From Parus major (lineage: Eukaryota > Chordata > Aves > Passeriformes > Paridae): a DNA stretch of 64,000 nucleotides. A program made the position numbers and the translations under genes. The notes beneath the pieces were generated by a model that was not told the DNA's origin, ran no database searches, and was given only the letters and a program-made list of their open reading frames with translations. Shown here piece after piece: positions 24,958-38,354 of this stretch (positions within the stretch are counted from its first letter, which is position 1; each line of letters begins with the position of its first letter). The stretch lies in contig NC_031769.1 of NCBI RefSeq assembly GCF_001522545.3, positions 75,299,356 to 75,363,355 on the forward strand. Reading direction: 5' to 3'.

Positions 24958-27900
24958 GTACTTTTCCCATTCTCCTCCTGCCTGAACAGCAGTGGGTAGC
25001 TTGGGAGAGCCTTGACAGCTCCCTGTGCACCTCCTACACCTGGCCTGCCAACCCCAGCACAGCGCTCTCCCTCTGGCTGCACCATTTTTCAGCAAGAAAA
25101 ATCACATGGCTTGAGCAGGTGCACGCTCCTTTCTGTTCCCCAGATATCAAAAGTGTAAGGAAAACCTGTGTTTTACCCAGGAGAACCCTTCACAACACAT
25201 CCCTGTGCACTGCTGAACAAAAACGCTCAGAGATACCCATTTATATGCAACCTTTAGTATAGTCATTTCTTGAAATGGAGTAGCACATATTCTTTGTTTA
25301 AAACTAATTTTAGAGGACACCTCAAAAATTCAGTCCCTGTCAATTATGACCCAGTTTTGAGGCTGAATGAAGCCAAACACTACTCTTGAACAACTTCAGA
25401 GGCCTGATGGACTCAATTCTGTTGTGGTAGCCCCCACACCCACAGCAAACCCTCCCAGTGGTAGGCTGGAGCAGGGGAAGGCACACAGCTGTTGCAGACC
25501 CTGAAGGCATCACTTCCTGGGGTGGATTGGTAGGAAGCAAATTCAATACTTACATTGCTGTTTCACTAAGGGCAGCCTTAATTCAGTCAAAGGGAGCCTC
25601 CAGTTGACTGAAGAGCAGGTTTTCTTAGTCGTTCCTCAGGTCTTAAGTGCTACCTTCAGTTGCCTCTGTATGAGGCAGCCCTCATGTGGGCACATCACTG
25701 GATCAGATAAAAAGTATCTCTAAATCTTGTCTTAGTAGTGGACATGAAGATGTACGTACATATGTGCTGTCAAGTAACGATTCTTCCCCTGAAGACTGCT
25801 CCTGGCACTTGGTGACGTGATCAATGGACTTTCAGAGAAAAAGATGGTATTTTTGTAATTATTATCCATCAGCTGAGTTTTCTCTATCATGATGTGATAG
25901 AAGCCCTTTATGAATGAACCCATGTGAACTTTTGCCACATGCTATATTTTGTGGTAGTCAATGCAAGAGATTGTATTAGGAGTTTATGGAGAAATACTTC
26001 TGGTTTTCCTGCACTGGTCCTCTGCATACTTCAGGTGACTTACATATAAAAAAAAATCTCATCATCAAGTGTTTTGTTTCTGCTCAGTTGCCTATGTCTA
26101 TCTATAAATCTATTATACTAGCTCACTGAACTGTTTTATTATATATTAGATTGTTCCTCTGACCCTCATGTTTCGTCTTCCATTTCCACTGCATCCTAAG
26201 TCTCTTTTTCTGCTGTCATTGAAGGTCCTGCTCTCTTACACTTTTAGGGAGAGAGGATGCAATCCCTTCTCAGGTACATGTGCTTCTCTGAAGCACTCTG
26301 TTTTCTAGACCAGGTCAAATGCTTGTTCCAGCAATTGATTTTAAGTATTGTGAAGCAAACTTTGTAAGGTTTCAATGACTTTCACCCTTGTTTAGCCAGC
26401 TGTTTTCACAAACCTTATTGTCTAGTGAAAAAAAAAAAAAACGAGTATTCTATCCACCAATTCTATAATTACCAATTTACATTCTTTCATAATTAGATGT
26501 GTTGTGGGGTTACTTTTCAGGAAGCTGCAATCCTCACAACTTGCCTCGTTTCTGTATTTGCTTTTGATTCTGAGAGTGCTACAGCAGCCTGAAAAGTAGG
26601 GGTTTTAAGTCATACAGAGCACATTATTATCATGCACAAATTCAATAGCAAAGTGTTATGGAGGGAATCAAATAATGAAAAGGTCTAAATAATTAAATTA
26701 TTTAAAAATAGTATGTGCCTAGGATTCTTTGTGGAGCAATGATATTGTACAAATTCAGGACTGTGCTTAGCCATTTGCTTTAACCATCATTGTTCTTGTT
26801 GAAACCATACAACCATACTCTCACCTTCCTTTTCTTCTAACAGCAGTTGGTCAAGCTTTTTTGGAGAATGGGCAGGTTGTAGAGAACACCAATTCTACTC
26901 CTATTTCTCTCCTTGGTAATGCAAGATTCCAGTCCTAACACCTCTGGAGAATGTGTTTCAAAGGGCAAATACAATGGGAGTCTCCATGTAGAAGTGTCTT
27001 CACAAGTTTAAGGGACGAGGAGGGGAAGCTGACTCTTAGGGAGTGGTGAGCAGCACTCAGGGCATCACAGCACTGTCTTCACTGTGTTCTTAGTCACACC
27101 CAAACCACCCTTTGGAAAACAGTGCCCAAGAGTAATTTACTCACTTCCACTTCCCTCCCTGTCTCTCTTCTAAGGTCTAAGGAGTTATACCTCTGAGCAC
27201 AGCCAAGCTGAGCTTCAGGGCTAATAAACCAGGCTGTATTTTTGCTCTGGGCCAGCAGCTGTTTGTAATTGCACCTTCCTATTCCCCAACTGTGGCACCA
27301 GAATCTTGCAGCCAAGGGATGAAAAACACCTGATTACAGAAAAGAGTAACAAACCTGGGCAACTAACAAGTGTTGTAAGGCTGTTAATCACAGCTTAGTG
27401 TCTTGTATGAACCTGTGTTTCTTTCTAAAACATCTGCTGGTATCTGTGCAAAATGAGGAGCAATTAGACCAGAATTGTCTTTGGGCTAAAGGTTTGCAAT
27501 GTGTGTTACACTAATTAATTTTCAAGTCTCAGATGTGCCTAATCACAGTATCTAATGAAAATCATGCAGGTCTTGGATATAGTTGTGATTGTTGGATTTT
27601 CAAATACTAATTAAATCGTGCTTCAGGTTAAGGAAGACTTAAGATTTATGATGCAGAAGCAACCCAAATGAAGGCAGCATGGATATTTCAGAGAAAGGTA
27701 TCTTTTTTCTCCATCTGCTGACATTGTTACTGAAGATGTCAGAAAAACAATGTATGAGACACAAAGCAGTCTACAGACTGGACATTGACAAATGAGATTA
27801 AAGCATTACTAAATTAGCAATAACAAAGACCAAAACTCATCTAAAGTTCAACTTGAAGGGAATGGCTCATCTGGTGATGTTTTACTCATCTGGTTTTGCA

Positions 27901-29509
27901 GGTATAGGCTGAAGCAACAATTTAGTGTTAAAGTAATCCTAATTTAAGGGTTCTTTGTATCATGATGAAAGTCCTGCAGCCACATGCTGTAAAATGTGAG
28001 TCTGATAGGAATTTACTTATAGGCCCAAATGCATTTAAGCTGTTTTTCCCGTTGAACTTCATGCTAGAATGTTTTATGTGGGATCAGTTGCCTGATCACG
28101 TCTGTTGTTCTGCAACTAATGTAAAAGAAGCACAAACCTATCAGGCAAGTAATTAAAATCTGTACCACAAACCCGCTTCTGGTGCAGACTAATTTTGTAC
28201 TGATGATGTTCTGATAGCCCAACTACCCACTGCTAATGCCAAGGGCCAGATTTCACAGGTATCATTTTGCATCTCCCACAGAGGTGGGCATTTTGGACAA
28301 ACATGCTGACATCACTACCTTGCCATGGAGCTTACTGAGATCTTCTTACCATGTTGTTTTTTTTTAATGCCATCTTCTTGTCTCTTCCAAATGCAGTATA
28401 TACAATAAAACAAGGTGGGGTTTTGGTGTTGATTTTTACTGTTTTTTGTTTTTACAGGTTTGTGTAGAATTATTGTCTGTGACTTTTAATGATTATAGTG
28501 AGAGTCAGTTTCAATGTTAGTATGTCTCCTCTAGCCAAGCAGGAAACAGGCATCCTAAAACATTTTCTTTAAGCAAGCAGTCCCCTTTGTTAACTTCATG
28601 AAAATAGTAAGTTACTACATGCAGGATAGTGAATTCTAGGCACTTTAACATGCATGCCCAGATAGAAAAAACTTGAGAAATATTAAAATCCAAAGGAAGT
28701 ATTCTGCCTCTATGTGCTGATGAATTAATTTCATCATGCTAACATATTAATTAACTCATCCTGTAGTGCAATATGGAGATGTCACATGGAGACATAGCAT
28801 GCAGAAGCCAGAGTAGAGTGTAACAGAGTTTGGAAGTGGAATGCATTTGATGGCTTCTATGGATTAACAATTTGGAAACAGGAAAGGATTGTGTAAAAAA
28901 AAAAATAAAGTGAAATATTACCAACCTTCTATTTTTCTATCTGCCAGAAGAACCACCCATCCCTCCACCCCACTTCTCCACCCTCTTGGATTTTTTAAAT
29001 AAAGATGTATTTTGTGCAGATGGTGCTTTTCCACCCAAATACAAGGATTAAAGGGATAAATAACTGCTTTCTGGAAGTATCATTGCAAAGTTTTCTGATC
29101 CAACAGCTATCAGGCCAATAAAGTGTTTTATGCAGAATGTGCATTTTCAATGAGTTATAAATTTATGACCAGAAAGTTGGTCAGAGTATGTTATTCTGAT
29201 ATGATTCTAGCAGCCTTCCCACATGAATACTGTAAATATCATACTGTAAATATCACAGCAGAATATCCCCAGTATTTTTTGTCAAACAAAAGGAGTGAAC
29301 AAGTTCTTTTCTAAATAAAATGCAGTTTATCCTAACAGGAATCTTTAAGATAGAACAACCAGAACAAAGGTGTATTGGGGATTGTGTTTTCCTCTTCACC
29401 CTTCTTAAAGCTATTTAATATGACCTACCCAATTAACCTGAATTAAGGCAGGAGATACACAGTATACTGATATATCCAAAGGATGACATTCATTCCAATG
29501 TAAAATGAA
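24958..29509. other. intergenic, no gene seen
   Basis: Sequence between the CR1 fragment and the predicted GRB10 poly(A) region. No exon recognised. An A-run lies at about 26,429-26,442, and there is a short tandem duplication of a TACTGTAAATATCA-like unit at about 29,228-29,256. Confidence 0.5.
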
Positions 29510-29525
29510 TAGCATTGTATTAACG

Positions 29526-29531
29526 TTTATT
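29526..29531 (-). terminator. GRB10: candidate GRB10 polyadenylation signal AATAAA
   Basis: Consensus hexamer on the minus strand about 2.96 kb after the stop codon. Chosen because it lies at the end of the expected UTR length; no cleavage-site evidence is available. Confidence 0.35.
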
Positions 29532-31898
29532 TCTAATTACAAGAAACAGAATATCAGTCCCTTATTTGTACAAAAATACCTGAAAGATTACAATTAGGTT
29601 CACAAGCCAAAAAGCTATTTACAGTATGAAGCAAAGCATATTGAATAAAGGTTTTGTCTCTTAAGTTAATACCTTTTGCATTCCCTGAAACTTTAAACTT
29701 TATTCCATTTTACAGTCACTAAATCTTGCATTGTGACAATATAATTTATGATAAGCAAGTCTTGCCACTGGAAAGGTGCATTGATTGGTCAAACTGTCAG
29801 GTATTTAGTGCAGAAAAGATAAGACAAAACATCTAAACTGAGGCACGTGTTTCTTCAAGATTAATTAACAAATAAAAAGTTTTTTGTACTTTAACACCTA
29901 TCGTAACATAACTTAACTAGTTACCTCATTACCAAAATGGTTTGGCATTTTCCTTCTAAACATATTCAAGATTGCTACATGAAATATTTATTTAGAAAAT
30001 AAAATCACAGGCAAAAAGATAAAAATTCAACAGGCTCCAAAACAACCCTGAGCATCCCCTTTACATTCATGTCATTTAAATACAAAAATAAGAGTCAAAT
30101 GTCCTTCAGTCCTTGGTATTCTGAGCTGGCAGCCAGCTGAATCTGTTGGAAAACTAAGGTGGCATTGACTGTTTTCCAGCAGAAAGAAGACAAAGCAGTG
30201 ATCTGCTTAAGTAAGATTGTTGCCACTTTGAAGGTGGTCACTTTCTCAAAACAGCTCACTTTAGCTGGGAAGAGTACAAAATACTAAGTCAACCATCTAC
30301 ATACAAAAATCATGGTTCATAGTCAAACTTTTATTCTCAATTTAAATAAGATGCAAAGTTGTTGGTTTTTTTTATAAATATGAAACACTGCAAATACTAT
30401 CCACCTACTGGGAAAAATGCATGGTTGTCACTAAGCTATGTAAACAGAAAAACTTAAAACTACAGCATAAATGGTCTTATTAAACTGGTAATGTAGTCAA
30501 TACAAGTATCTTTTTTCTCCTAATAGGGGCCAAATAGAAGCATGCAAAGTGAAGTCAGACTTAAGTTAGCTTAATTTCAAGGTTTTAAAATACATTGTCA
30601 AAAAAGCAGGAACACTCATTTCACTATGTACAATTAAAAAAAGCAAAACAAAACTAAACAAAAAAGGCTTCTACTAAAAATCAAGTTTCTTCATTTTTAG
30701 TATCTAGACATTAAATGGAAAAAAATACTAAATGTGTTCTGTAAACTAAAATACAGTGTTTCTATACCATTGACATAGTTTAAGCTGATATGGACGACTC
30801 AGGCAGGTTATGGTTTGTCTTAAGCTATTCTTAACACTACATGAAGACTAGTAGGATTGGTTTTCCTTTTTTACCCTTTCAGATGGCTAGGATTTCAAAC
30901 TCAGTGGCAAATATTAAGGATTAACTAGCCTGTGTAAATAATTTACCATTTTACAAATGCTCTGTTCTGCACTACACTCTGCAAGTTCCCAGGGTGGAAT
31001 ACTTCTCACTGTGGCTAACAGCACCAAGCACTGAGAAGTTACTTCAGTTCAGACAGCTGCTGAAGGAATGGTTGGTTGCAACTGCAGGATCAAGGTGGGA
31101 CTTGTCTGACTTTAATACTGATTTATCATCAGAAAGAGTTATTGTGTAAACATGAAATAATTCATTTAAACATTAACAATAAAGTAGTTCTGATGATAAA
31201 CCAGCACCAGAGCAACATACATGCTTGTCTGCCACAGGTACCGGTGTGCAGTAGCACACATGACACAGGGATCACCAGTTACCTCAATTGATGGTATTTC
31301 CAGCAGCTACTTCACAATCAAATCTGTTTCTATTCCCAGCATGTTCCTTTCACCATGTAAACTTTCATGGCCCTACAAAAAGCAGAAGGGGTTCAGTTCT
31401 TCTTATGCCCTATCCCCAGGAGAGCATTGTGTCACTGTAGCTTTACTGTATCGAAAGATCTCTTTGAAACAGTCTGAAAATTTAAGGAGCTATAAAGCTA
31501 AAAACACTGTTTTAAATTTCTTTTGTCATAATAAGACTACCTGCAGAAGAATCTTCTCACAAAAAATGGTGGTTTCAAATGCAAGTGTAGTCATTCAGTC
31601 CTATTCTATTTAGTAACAGTAAGTTTCCTCAGGAAAACAGTCAAAAGGCTGTAAAAAACAAACCACCACTCCAATAATAAAAATTTGTGCATAGAATCTA
31701 ATACAGTCTCTGCATGACTGGATGCCACTAATACGCCATCAACATACTACAGCCATAATGCTACAAGTCAACAGTTTTAAGAGTACGTATATTGGTGGTA
31801 TGTTCTTTTAGAATTGTATCCTCATTGCTTCTTCAAAGACATCTGCAGATTACTGAACCTCAGGTCTCCAGAGAAGTACTGAGACATATGTGCGCGTG

Positions 31899-31910
31899 CA
31901 CACACACACA

Positions 31911-31945
<35 letters not shown>
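31899..31945. repeat. (CA)n microsatellite
   Basis: CA dinucleotides over 47 bases with a single TA interruption near 31,917. It lies in the predicted GRB10 3' UTR, where the transcript would carry (UG)n. Confidence 0.97.
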
Positions 31946-32492
31946 TTCTTGATTTTCTTCTAGATCCTTTTAGGCTGAAGCATTCCATACATTTTAGGGT
32001 GCGGATTAATACCCAACTCCTGCATGAATTTTAAAAGCCACATCAGCTCCTAATATAGGCTGCATACAATATCCGAAACAAAGTAGGAGTGCAAAAAAAG
32101 TGATCAATACAAAAAGTAAACACACTAGTCTTAATTGTCAAGATTATTCCAGGGCAAGAGTTCTTTTCAGAGATTTCTCTTCACACTTGTTCCTGTTAAG
32201 TGGTCCAGCCAAGATAGTTTCCAGTTTTGTTTCAGATTTACTCATTGTTTTACAGACCCTCCCCCCATTTTTGGGATGCTGGGACACTCAGCAGCAATCA
32301 CTCTTAGGTGTTAGACAAACCAGCAATCTTGGTCTGTTGGCACCTGTCGAATCCATCCCTTTCAGAGTCCCAAGGTGCATAATATTTTTTTTTTTTTAAC
32401 CAACTTACAAATCTGCTAATTCCCCAGTGTCAACGTTCTCTTACAATTACTCTTCTATCAAATCCAGTCTTCAGTGAGGGTCAGATTTGAGG

Positions 32493-32639
32493 TCATAAGG
32501 CCACTCGGATGCAGTGGTGTTTGAGTTTGCAGGGCAAGACTCCTTTGTTTAGTTGATAGAATTCAACAAGCTGGATTAAATCACTGAATTTGGTGTTCCC
32601 ATCATCCAGACTGAAAAATACCTGTCCATCATCTTCACA
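32493..32639 (-). CDS. GRB10: GRB10 last coding exon (SH2 C-terminus)
   Basis: This exon encodes the final 48 residues and a TGA stop at 32493-32495. It begins [20 protein letters not shown] and ends [16 protein letters not shown], the C-terminus of vertebrate GRB10. It forms the C-terminal half of the SH2 domain (late strands and helix B), which with BPS recognises the phosphorylated receptor kinase loop. The acceptor is CCTAG, complement of 32640-32644, and the exon enters in phase 0. Confidence 0.96.
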   Translation of the reverse strand, partial: CEDDGQVFFSLDDGNTKFSDLIQLVEFYQLNKGVLPCKLKHHCIRVAL

Positions 32640-33434
32640 CTAGGAAAACAAAACATCCTTTTTAAGTTAGGCTGCACAGAAGAACTTAGAGAGTACTACC
32701 AGTGTGTGGCATAAATAAATGATGGGCACTCAGTTGGCACTTGGTTGTCCAAACAACCCAGTGCCTGTAGTTCTTTACAAAACCATGCACAGCGCTAGAG
32801 AAAACATACCTTAATCCAACTTGTAACATTTTGCTTATGAAAGTGAAAACTTGTGGACAGAGTAATTCATAGTTGTACAGACAACACTGACATTCATTAG
32901 ATAAAACAAAAACACCTCAAAAAGATTTCTTAGCTGTTTGTAAAATTGTCAGAAACAACAGGAGAAGGTTTGGAAAAAAGATCTATATAATCTTAATTTT
33001 TTCATGCTTTTTTGGATCAAGATAAAAATCAAACTGTTTTCCAGCATTTCAGTGTAACGTTATTTGAAGCTCAGCATTATTGGATAACCTCCAGAATTTT
33101 TAAGAAAAAATTTTTAAAAAAATTTATTCTATGTTTGCTTAAATGAAAAAGGAGACAACAACCACTGTTGTTGCCGACAGTCACAGAGAACAAATTCTGT
33201 GCATTTCACACTCTGGCATAATGTAGTGACTTACACTAGTTTTCCAGCAGTGTTAGTCAACAATTTTAATCAGACAGTTGACAATTCTAAAGAGTATCTG
33301 CTTATATACTTTCTAATGGAAAAATCCTTGTTAGTTATATCAGTAATTAATAAGAGGTCTCCTCAGATGTTGGCAAAAGCTTCATGGTTTAGAATTTTGA
33401 GTTTTGTTATCAGTATCAAAAATAATCTACTTAC
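32640..33434 (-). other. GRB10: GRB10 intron between the last two SH2 exons
   Basis: AT-rich intron with GTAAGT donor and CCTAG acceptor. Nothing else recognised. Confidence 0.85.
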
Positions 33435-33528
33435 CGGCAAGATTTGAAAATGCTTTATTTTTTGATGATGGCATAATGTAAGTACAAACGCCTTTGGATT
33501 GCTTTGGCTGTCCCGGAGAAGAAATAAC
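33435..33528 (-). CDS. GRB10: GRB10 SH2 exon with the phosphotyrosine-binding FLLRDS motif
   Basis: It encodes [20 protein letters not shown] followed by [17 protein letters not shown] is the SH2 beta-B motif whose arginine contacts phosphotyrosine (FLVRES in Src), so the key residue is present. The exon is 94 bases: one base completes a glycine codon from the preceding exon, then 31 codons. Donor GTAAGT and acceptor CCTAG are both consensus. Confidence 0.96.
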
Positions 33529-36230
33529 CTAGGAGAAAACATTTTTAAGAACAAATTGAATACCCCTATCTGTTTGTTCTTAAATAAGAAGACTACTACA
33601 TAATTTTGGGCCACTGCCAAACTCATTAGTTGCATTAAGAGGTGATCCTGTAACTGGAAATTTGCTTTCCATTATTATACCATGCCTATGCAACATTGAC
33701 AGATGAAGAAACAGGAAGTAACAAGAAGTACAAGATATATGATGGTAGTTCTTCCCCTAAAAATGTACCTATGAGTCTTTTTTTAAGGTTCCCTCTAACT
33801 CAGCTCTCCATTAATGATATATACTCTCATGAAGAAAATGTTACCATTTAATTGAGAGAAAATCTGAATTTCTGTTGATGGGAAAGTAATATATGGGAAT
33901 CTGTTCCCACTCTACAATATCTTGCATCAGTTCACAGAAATCCAGTGTCAGCAAAATTATCCGTAGGCTAAATGACTGCAATTGCACAGAAACAGCTCAA
34001 TATTTTCTTAAAATTATTTACCAGTTAAATAGCTTCCACATTATCAAGATGGGGAAAACACACACTGATTTTTCCTCTACAACAGTCAGTATTTTTCCCT
34101 CAGCATTAGTGGAAAAAAAATGTACATTAGGCATACAGCTACCAACATCACACACTATGCCGTTGTCACTTTTAAGTTAACCCACAAAATTGAAGTCCTA
34201 CACCAAATGGACTTTATTTAACATCCATACTGGGAAGAGAAGAAAAAAAGCTAGATAAGAAACCCTGTGTTTCCTCCCCTTGACATTTATAACTTAAGGA
34301 AGCAGATCCTCTCCATGCCACGTAAAAAACAAGAATATACCTTTGGCACAAGGATTATAGCACTAATCACTAGTGGATTTATGAGATGGCTGAGCACAGG
34401 ACTTGGGCAGGCCTCTTTACTGCTGACCACTAAGCCAGGAACACACTTTTCCAAGGTGCAGTTGCAAGAACTGCTTGTAGTCTTAAGAACCCAAAAGAAT
34501 TTACTGCAGCTCCTCAGAACTGGTTGAGAAATGTCAGTACCACCAAAATGCACCATCGGAACCAGAGTCAGTTTAGTAGTCAGGGACAGGCATGTTTTGC
34601 CACTCTCAAAAACCATGCACGGTATTTGAACATTCCATTGTAATCCTAGGAAGACCAGATGTGTGGAAAAGAGGCGAAAGCCTTTACAAATTAGGATCCA
34701 TGTGAGGGAGAAAGACCTTACCTGCCCTGTGATTACTGCTGCTCATGCAGGTATCTCTCAATTATTTTTCATCTAGCTGTTTCAGATAATGCATGGTATT
34801 GTAAGCTGGTGGCATAAAACAAAGGTCTGCACAACTGATGCTGCAACTGTTTACTCAACCTCTGGCAAGCAACCAGCTTCCACACAAACAATGACTACCA
34901 AAAGAGATGCATCCTCAACAAGACCATCCAGAGATATCCAAGACAGCAGCATCAGCGGCTTGTATACAGTGTTGAGCCTCTTCCATGAACCAACAGAAGA
35001 CTCTTAACTTTCTATCGTCTTTGTTCAAGAACACACAAAGCAGGTAAACATAGGCAAGTTTTCCACCCTGAAAATCATGAGCAAATAGATCTCAGAGCAC
35101 ATAGATAACACAGTTCTTTCATCACTGCTGGTGGATCTTACTATGGCCAAACTAACCAGTTTTCATACTCCACAGTGGGTAAGCTGATTAGGCACAAATT
35201 TAACACAGCATCAAACACATGAACACATTTATGAAGACCTCAAGAAGGATGGGTCACCAGATTCCTAAGGCAACAAGACAAAATGAGCCCAGGATTATAA
35301 CATGAGAAAACTAGAAACTCAGAACGTCGGCAGGGTTCCTTTGCTTTTTCAGCTTCTTTTCTGCTAGACCTGCTTAGCTTTCTGTTGGACCCCTATCCAG
35401 CCTTAGCCTAGACAAAACACCCCAAAAATAAGCAAATACTGCTTGATAAATATATATATATGCATGACCAATTTCTACTTCCCTAATGTAGTTTCATCTT
35501 CAGAAAAATAAATGTTGCTTCTGAATAAGAAAATGCTGAAGACAGGTTTGAACTTCACTTTCTCCTGTAAAGCCAACATTGATGTTTCTACCTTAACCCT
35601 GAGAGCAATGAAGACAGTGAACCAAAGGCAACCATGCCTTTCCCATCTTACAAATCAACAATGCTGAATGCAGTTCAAGCAACTTCCCTTCAATAAACAT
35701 AACTCCATATAAATAAGGAAAACAGAGATGCTCAGAAGATACTTAAATCTCAACCACAGACATTTTAGAGAGGGCTAAAACAGGTACTTCTGTTTCTTTG
35801 CTCTAGAACAGAAGTAGTGAGCAAGCACCATTAGCTGCTCTGATTCATGCAGAAGAGCATGGATGGCTCATCATAAATTTGTTGGCAAGTGGTTAGATAC
35901 AGCTTTGCCTGAAAAAATATGTCTTCAATGGAGATTACAAGAATTAACTATTTTCAAATCCTAACACAGTCTAAAACTTGACTGCCTCTGTCAGAAAGAC
36001 AGACACTTAAGTGTATTCCTAAAATTATACTTTTCAAATTAAAAGTTAGGATCCACCCATACAAACACACACTCTGACTTTTTAGAATCCAGGCAGGTTA
36101 TAAGGGGACTACTTGACAGTCAGGTTACTCAGAAGTGCTCACAAACCTGTAAACCATTGCAGCAAACATTGTGCTCTTGTCTATAAAGCTTACTGTCAGA
36201 TCATAAACACTGAGCAACAAGAATACCTAC
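33529..36230 (-). other. GRB10: GRB10 intron within SH2
   Basis: About 2.7 kb of AT-rich intron. Open frames of up to 109 codons on both strands (33.9-35.0 kb) have no recognisable homology and overlap each other, so I treat them as chance. Confidence 0.8.
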
Positions 36231-36318
36231 CCATCTACAAGCCCTTGTTGCTTAATAATCCTGTGAGATTCTTCTCTAGAGATTCTGCCATGAAACCAGT
36301 GCTGTGTCCTGTGAATAA
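36231..36318 (-). CDS. GRB10: GRB10 exon opening the SH2 domain
   Basis: It encodes [20 protein letters not shown] followed by [19 protein letters not shown] is the classic SH2 start (beta A and helix A). The exon is 88 bases with two bases at each end belonging to split codons: valine upstream and glycine downstream. Acceptor CTCCAG and donor GTAGGT fit, and phase matches both neighbours. Confidence 0.96.
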
Positions 36319-37296
36319 CTGGAGGAGAGAGGAAAAAGAGGGAGAGGATGGTTAAAAACAGTTACACACGCAATCATTTTTTCCACATGCTAATTATTCA
36401 AACATTTTAAAAGTGGGTATAGTTCTCTTACAGAATATAAAGTATCTTCTATCAACCTATATAAGAAAGAATCAGTATCAAAAAATGCATCTACTTAATA
36501 TACCAAGCATTATCTACATATATTTTCTGATTTGCAGATATACAGTTAGGTAAGCAAGAGAAGTCTCTTATAATACTGCCTTCTCATAGCTTCTCAAACA
36601 TACTGGTACCAACAATACTTACAACTCAATGTATAAACTAATGAGTTAGAAACAAGTCCCTCTAAATCTCAAATAAAGAAATGCACTTTAGATGGTGCTT
36701 TCAAGAGTCAAGTTAGTCCCCAATAATTTTATTTTTATTGCTTTGTTTTTCAAATGGTATTTTAAAATTCTGTTAACAGAATAGCAAGAGAAAATAGTTG
36801 CATTTCCTCAAAGAAGTTTAGGATATTAATATGTAATTTCCTGTTGTTTAAATAAATTTAAAGTCTCAAAGAAATGTTGAGGATTTGCATATTGTACGTT
36901 TTTCAGTTATTATGGAACAAATTCTGTTTTGAAAACTTTTATTTCTAATCTTTAAAGATTAAAAGATCGCTCATTGAATTTCCTTGTCCAAAATGGCAAA
37001 TTAACTGCTGGATTCTTTTAAATGGAAACATTCATAGAGTGTCTATTTTTACAGAATACAAGTTTCAAAATATTAGTCCTAAAGAAAAGCTAGAGTGGGC
37101 CATCAAAGGAAAACAAGTTCCTTCTACAGTGTCAATATGGGTAGGAATGTTAATGACATAGAAGCTACTGATAAGGATTGCAACTTGACATCAAGGCATT
37201 CGTACTACATGGTTGCACTCTGTGTCTGTATGAAATGTACCTTTTCTTTATCCACAGAGGCCTCTGATACTATGGTGACAAACCATCAGAATTTAC
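36319..37296 (-). other. GRB10: GRB10 intron before the SH2 exons
   Basis: AT-rich intron, no other feature recognised. Confidence 0.85.
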
Positions 37297-37363
37297 CTGT
37301 ACTCAGTGTGGAGGGATGGAGTGGACTTTGGCTACCCAAGATGTTCATTCTTGTGCTACGTTT
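37297..37363 (-). CDS. GRB10: GRB10 BPS-SH2 linker exon
   Basis: A 67-base exon, easily missed by ORF calling. Acceptor CTATAG, then KRSTRMNILGSQSPLHPSTL followed by Ser-Thr and one base of the next valine codon, then donor GTAAAT. This matches the conserved linker between the BPS region and SH2. Its serine-rich run is in a region that is phosphorylated in mammalian GRB10, but I cannot assign specific sites. Confidence 0.94.
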
Positions 37364-38237
37364 CTATAGAGAGAATGAATTACCGTTAAATCCACACTAA
37401 GACCTCAGGAGAAGAGAATTAGTGCACATGCAATATAGATTTAATTTACAGGAAACTGGGGGCTGGGCGGATTTAATGCAAGGATGAGAAAAAGAAATGC
37501 AACTTTGAAGGGGGCTAATCTACAAGCAGCAGCTCATTTCAGTTGGCTTAAAACACAAGCCAGATGTTAATGATGAAAGCTCAGTATCTTAAAAAAAAAA
37601 AAAAGAAAAAAAAAAGACAGAAAAAAAAAAAGAAAATACTTATATGTTTCTGCTCAGGCAAAACACCGGACACTCAGTAAATCAAGCAGTATTTCCCTCC
37701 CATACTTAAAGCACCAGCTAATGCTTCAGTAATGACTCCTTTTCCCTAAAAGACGAGCATGTGGGAAAACTTGTACTGCAGCTGTCTGTCCACAAGACAC
37801 TATAAACAAGTTACATCAGTTTTCATTGCAAGAGGTCCTGCCTCTTGTATATTCTGCAATTAAACTTACTGGGAGCAAGCCATTAGTCAGAGCCCCAGCC
37901 TCTTCCATGTGGGGAAGCATTTAATTTGACATATTCCTCCTCAGAGACTGGTTTTGCAAACTGGCAGTAAAGTTCTGGTGGGTCTGCTTTCCCCCTCAAC
38001 TTTCCTCTGGACACTAGGGGGACAGAGAAGCAGTGGTAGAAGGTTGTTGTGAATGTGACAGTTTTGCTAAAGATGGATATTGACTTTCAGATCTGCATGC
38101 TTGCAGCGTGATTGCTTCAGGTCGGAGCTAAGCTATACTGTGACCAGCACTGCACTAAAATCATAGCACACTCTGTGTTTTGGCTCTCAATAGACACTTA
38201 CTGATTGCAAAAATAGAAAAGAAGAGAAGATAGCTAC
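37364..38237 (-). other. GRB10: GRB10 intron between the linker and BPS exons
   Basis: Contains an A-rich tract at about 37,591-37,635 (A runs broken by single G or GACAG). No coding sequence recognised. Confidence 0.85.
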
Positions 38238-38354
38238 CCTCCAAGCATGTCCTTCTTCCAAGGCAGCACTCTGGGCTTCAGCAGGATTTTCAATAACTCT
38301 TCCTATTTGCCCCGAAAAATCCATTGCTACTAGTGAGTTTTCAGATACACTTCT
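38238..38354 (-). CDS. GRB10: GRB10 BPS-domain exon
   Basis: It encodes 39 residues in phase 0: [20 protein letters not shown] followed by [19 protein letters not shown]. The BPS (between PH and SH2) segment of the GRB7/10/14 family binds the insulin-receptor kinase domain, where it acts as a pseudosubstrate. The family core MDFSGQ is intact. Acceptor TTTTCAG and donor GTAGCT are visible. Confidence 0.96.

Larger units (their letters stand above)
29510..32492 (-). other. GRB10: probable GRB10 3' UTR
   Basis: This runs from the stop codon to the farthest plausible AATAAA on the minus strand (complement of 29526-29531). The length is similar to the roughly 3-kb mammalian 3' UTR. Other minus-strand AATAAA candidates exist, for example the complement of 29699-29704, so shorter forms are likely. 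It carries an interrupted (CA)n tract (TG repeats in the transcript). Confidence 0.5.

Noticed and set aside
31792..32034. Frame with a His-Thr repeat
   Set aside because: The repeat is simply the translated (CA)n microsatellite.
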